From Costus lasius (lineage: Eukaryota; Streptophyta; Magnoliopsida; Zingiberales; Costaceae), in assembly GCA_027563935.2 (NCBI GenBank), contig CM050449.1, positions 9,514,001 through 9,578,000 of the forward strand: 64,000 nt of DNA, read 5' to 3'. The position numbers and the translations under genes were made by a program. The notes under the pieces were generated by a model. That model worked only from the letters and a program-made list of their open reading frames with translations. It was not told where the DNA came from and did no database searches. How positions within the stretch are numbered: the stretch's first letter is position 1; every line of letters starts with the position of its first letter. Below are positions 60,705-64,000 of the stretch, piece by piece.

Positions 60705-60709
60705 TCGTG

Positions 60710-62568
60710 TATCCCTGTGTAAACCGAGGACATAATGTATGGAATGCGTAAATCAATCATGATATGACTACGTTATAAAATCAAATTTACAGGCGATTCG
60801 CCGATTCATGTATCATTTATGTATCATTTTCTTTTCAAATAATTGCACGATCTTGATATTAATCTTTTGAGTAATTATCGTAAGTCAATGAAGGAAAAAA
60901 CTGAATGATGCCAAAAATAGTTGGCCAGTAAATAATTTCATCTATATTATCATCTTGTCACCTCATACGGACTTATAACCATTGCAATATTACTCGCAAG
61001 ATGAGAGAATAGTAAATCTTATCGGTACGTTACATGTAACTTAAAAAGCCTCATCTTTCTCTACTTTAGGGCTACTTATATCTCATTTATTCGCTTGTGC
61101 ATATTCTCTTTGTAATACTTTTTTTTTTACTTTTTTTAAAGCTAAGCACTGGTTCACTTTTTGATATCTTAAGGTGTTCAATGGATAAGCAATTGAAGAA
61201 ATGACTTTTCTTACAATGCTAATAGTAATAGTAAGCAAAATATAATCATCTAAATCCTCTAAGTCATTGCCAGTATGATTTATAACATCGTCATGCTTTT
61301 GTACACCTTTTCCTCTCATTCAGAGGGCTATCCAAATTTTGGGTCAACTTGAATGACTAAAGTAAACTAAACCAGATCGAACTAGTATATAATTTGTTTC
61401 AAGAAATTTTTTGAATTTTAGACCAGGTTAATTATGTATGAATCATTTTGATTTAATTTGAATTTAATGGGCAGTTCTATTCATAGTCATCAAGAGCTTT
61501 AATGGCATTCAAGCTGTTACTAGTTTGAGTTTTATCCAACTAAGAAAAAACTATGGAGCTCGTATGCATGCTTGCCTTGGATTTAATTGCCTCCACTTAT
61601 GCTTATGTTTGCCTCAACTTGTGTTTATGCTAACTCATCTCTGCACTTGTACTTGCCTCCACTTCTAGAGGCGCTCATTCGTAGTTTGTCTTTTGAGTAC
61701 ACTCATGCTTATCTCTTCTCTTGCTTCTTTCTTTGTCAGCTTTCATGCATTATATTTTATAATTTAAAATAATAAATAATTTTTTTAGATATAAAATTTT
61801 ATGAAAGTAATTTTTTTTAATATTATTTTATGTGTTTGGTATTTTTTTTCGATGCATTGCATTTTATAATTTTTTTATATAAAACACTTATGAGGTGAAC
61901 TTGCTCTCTCTCTTAGGGGTGATAATTTCACCTGACAAGTTTGGGTTTATGATGGGTTCGAATACCCAATTAGCTAAATGAGTTGTGCTCGAATTTAGAG
62001 ATAGAGGTACCCGATACCCGATATCTGATTTCAATAAAAAAATATAGATATAAATTTTTATTATTAGAATATATAAATAAGAATAAAATAACTATTATAT
62101 AAATATTTATTACTATTAAAAATATAAAAGTAATAATAAATAATTATTATATAAAATATACTTATTTTAATTTTAATTTTTAAAATATATTTTATATAAT
62201 AAAATAATAAATTATTTATTTTTTTATTTAATTTAGTACCTATTTAAATATTCGACTGATTTAAGGTAAAATCATGGGTATCGGACCAGTTGCCGTGCTA
62301 CTCTCTCCCTCTATCCTCTATTAATTTATCCTATTATTTACTTATAATAAAAATAACAAATATGTATTTAAAATAAGATATAACACACCTGATTTTCTAC
62401 GGATTTGGTTGGATTTTTTTTCATGTTTCTAGTTCAATTATTAAAAGATAACTTTAGTGATCCGCTTAAGCTTATTTCTTTATTTTTTTTTACTAAACGC
62501 GGTAATCGCCTGCGGGTTTCCCCCTCACGCAGCCTTGGACCAGCCCTAGGTTTTCCTTTGCCATCGGC
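60710..62568. other. Intergenic, AT-rich
   Basis: No coding support. About 61325 onward begins like the GAACCGA repeat family (GGGCTATCCAAA). About 61915-62300 has GGGTTCGAATACCC/TACCCGATACCCGAT motifs plus long A/T tracts, a repeat also sensed near 2.9 and 10.4 kb. Confidence 0.5.
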
Positions 62569-62982
62569 ATGGGAACCAAGCACACCTGTGAAGGTCCCAA
62601 CCGGCGCCGGCGTAAGGGCGTCGCCTTCCGAAGCTTCCCGACCGGATACGTCCCACCCGAAGGAGATCCTCCCGAGCCCTCCAATTCCAGCTTCGACGCC
62701 AGAGAGGCCGACGCCTCTTCTGAGATCCGTGAAGGCCAGTCAAATCCTCCTCACGAAGGCCCTATGAGGTTTGATGGATCTGATCCAATTCATGGCAAGG
62801 AAAGGGAGCTGCCGGGGAGGAATGATCCTGAGCAGGGTATAAACAACATGAAGAAGAAAACGCACGGCGGTGCTCCTAGAGACGCTGTGATTGTTTTGGG
62901 TCTGATGGCTGCTCAGAACTGTCCGTGGAGAAACGCAAGGAGATCTCGCGGTAGCAAGCTCCAATCAGAACCAAGAACCTGA
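62569..62982 (+). CDS. SUVH5/6-like histone methyltransferase N-terminal fragment
   Basis: 137-codon ORF. The stretch DAVIVLGLMAAQNCPWR resembles the segment before the SRA domain in SUVH5/SUVH6-type H3K9 methyltransferases, and RRRRKGVAFRSFP near the start resembles their RRRVSAIRDFP block. The SRA, pre-SET and SET domains are not in the window. The frame ends at TGA 14 bp before a good donor (GTAAGA, 62997). Either the true gene splices earlier (a weak GTAGCA site lies near 62950), or this is a degenerate copy. Start codon uncertain, because the upstream sequence has no obvious promoter. Assignment is from recalled family motifs only. Confidence 0.45.
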   Translation: MGTKHTCEGPNRRRRKGVAFRSFPTGYVPPEGDPPEPSNSSFDAREADASSEIREGQSNPPHEGPMRFDGSDPIHGKERELPGRNDPEQGINNMKKKTHGGAPRDAVIVLGLMAAQNCPWRNARRSRGSKLQSEPRT

Positions 62983-64000
62983 GGTGCCGGGTGGAGGTAA
63001 GAACCAAATCTTTAGGAGTAAATTAAGATTTGGCGGCATGTTATCTCTTACAATTGATTGACATGTGTATCTGAATAAAATTCCATGTTGCGAGTTCTTG
63101 ATCTTTCTTATGCATGCATGGCCTACTTAATCTTGTAACGGGGCTCAACTTGTTTTTGTTGTAGTCGTGCTAACGAATGTAGAGTTCTACCTTGCCTTTC
63201 GAAGATTTCCTCGTGTTGCGTGTTATTTTCTTTCTTGGGGTTACAGCGAGCTATTTTCTTATTTATTCAGCTGCTATGGTTTCATTTACAGGAGTATATA
63301 CTGGTTCACTATCATGTGATCTATTTCCTAATTTTTGGGGCTACCCATAATGCTTTACCTTCTTATTTTGATGGCTTCTGAACGTACATGTTTTTCATTG
63401 CCAGATGATCGTCTAGAACAGTTTGAGGTCCACTTTATAAATTTATTTTCATTTTGCAAAGGAATAGTGACGATATTTTTGTTTCTGTCAAACATATAAA
63501 GACCACATGAATTCAGTCTCGTCTACTTTGTCGAGTTGGATAGGCCACCACAAGTATATAATAGAGAGAATAAATCAACTAGCAAGTTGGTGTAAAGTCT
63601 GCTTGCATTGAGGAAGTTGGTTTGATTTCTAAAAGGGTTTTTGTTCAAACCATATTTGAATGCAGAATTGGTTTTTCACTTTTGGGATGTTTCTATTTCC
63701 TATAAGAGATTCCTATAAGTTTTTTGTACATATGGAAATTCATTGTTGTCGAGTATTTGAACAAGCAAGAAATCTTCAAGTTGTTCATGTTGCATACCAT
63801 TATGAATCAGTTAAACCTAGTTGACAAATCCTCCGAGCTGACCAAGCCAAGTTACCTAAGCTAGATTGTTTGTGTGCCTGGGTTATAACAACTCCATTGG
63901 TTCCTTAAGGCTATTTATCCAAGTTAACTGGCTTGATTTTATCGATGTGTAGATTATTTGTTATTACTGCTGGTGTGGTTTTACATGGTGTAACATATCT
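62983..64000. other. AT-rich sequence to the window end, probably intron
   Basis: No recognisable exon on either strand. It would be the first intron if the SUVH-like ORF belongs to a gene running right. Confidence 0.4.

Noticed and set aside
60139..60756. 205-residue minus-strand ORF and overlapping plus-strand ORFs
   Set aside because: Inside a GC-rich solo LTR with clear target duplications; no recognisable domain.
1..64000. CRISPR array, bacterial operon or phage-like module
   Set aside because: No regularly spaced repeats with unique spacers; gene structure is spliced and eukaryotic throughout.

Overview
The window is plant nuclear DNA: GT-AG spliced genes with short exons, plant gene families, TATA boxes, and abundant LTR retrotransposons and MITEs. 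The GC-rich exons of the pectate lyase and NPF genes, AT-rich introns and transposon-filled introns of 9-17 kb suggest a monocot with a fairly large genome, possibly a non-grass one. The species is an inference that I cannot settle. I see no CRISPR array, no rRNA or tRNA gene, no bacterial operon and no previously undescribed enzymatic system. The unusual content is the architecture of one gene and the nested transposons inside it.

Layout. Positions 1-1100 (minus) hold the 5' end of an NPF4-type NRT1/PTR transporter gene, cut by the window edge. Its first intron lies directly after the ATG. Positions 4237-5782 (minus) hold a complete four-exon pectate lyase (438 aa, secreted, PL1 family). Positions 5.8-11.6 kb are intergenic and include a solo LTR (7686-9353) with a perfect 5-bp target duplication. 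Positions 11698-58452 (plus) hold one M1-family aminopeptidase gene (APM1/puromycin-sensitive aminopeptidase type) with 19 exons encoding 885 aa over 46.8 kb. Every splice phase closes and the zinc site is intact. A second solo LTR (59147-60704) follows. At the right end, 62569-62982 carries an ORF with a segment resembling the N-terminal region of SUVH5/6-type histone methyltransferases, and may be an exon of a gene that continues outside.

Intron load. Three of the 18 APM1 introns make up about 86% of the gene. Intron 8 (9.0 kb) carries an antisense Copia element with very short LTRs (16732-21001). Intron 9 (17.1 kb) is largely one decayed sense-strand Copia element (about 24.93-40.91 kb). 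It was split by a solo LTR (30530-38921), which was itself split by a young non-autonomous LTR element without reverse transcriptase (30727-37847). Several Tourist-like MITEs and other repeats also lie in this intron. Intron 13 (14.2 kb) holds another Copia relic, split by a 9.65-kb antisense Ty3/Gypsy chromovirus (43797-53447, target duplication GCACT). The reverse transcriptase and RNase H of that element are deleted, and its 3' LTR contains a third-level solo LTR (44266-45120) whose empty site is preserved in the sister LTR.

How the parts relate. The four host genes appear functionally unrelated: nitrate/hormone transport, pectin degradation, cytosolic peptide trimming and chromatin modification. 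The transposons explain most of the DNA. The three best-preserved internal elements all lie antisense to the aminopeptidase gene, while the two oldest lie in sense.
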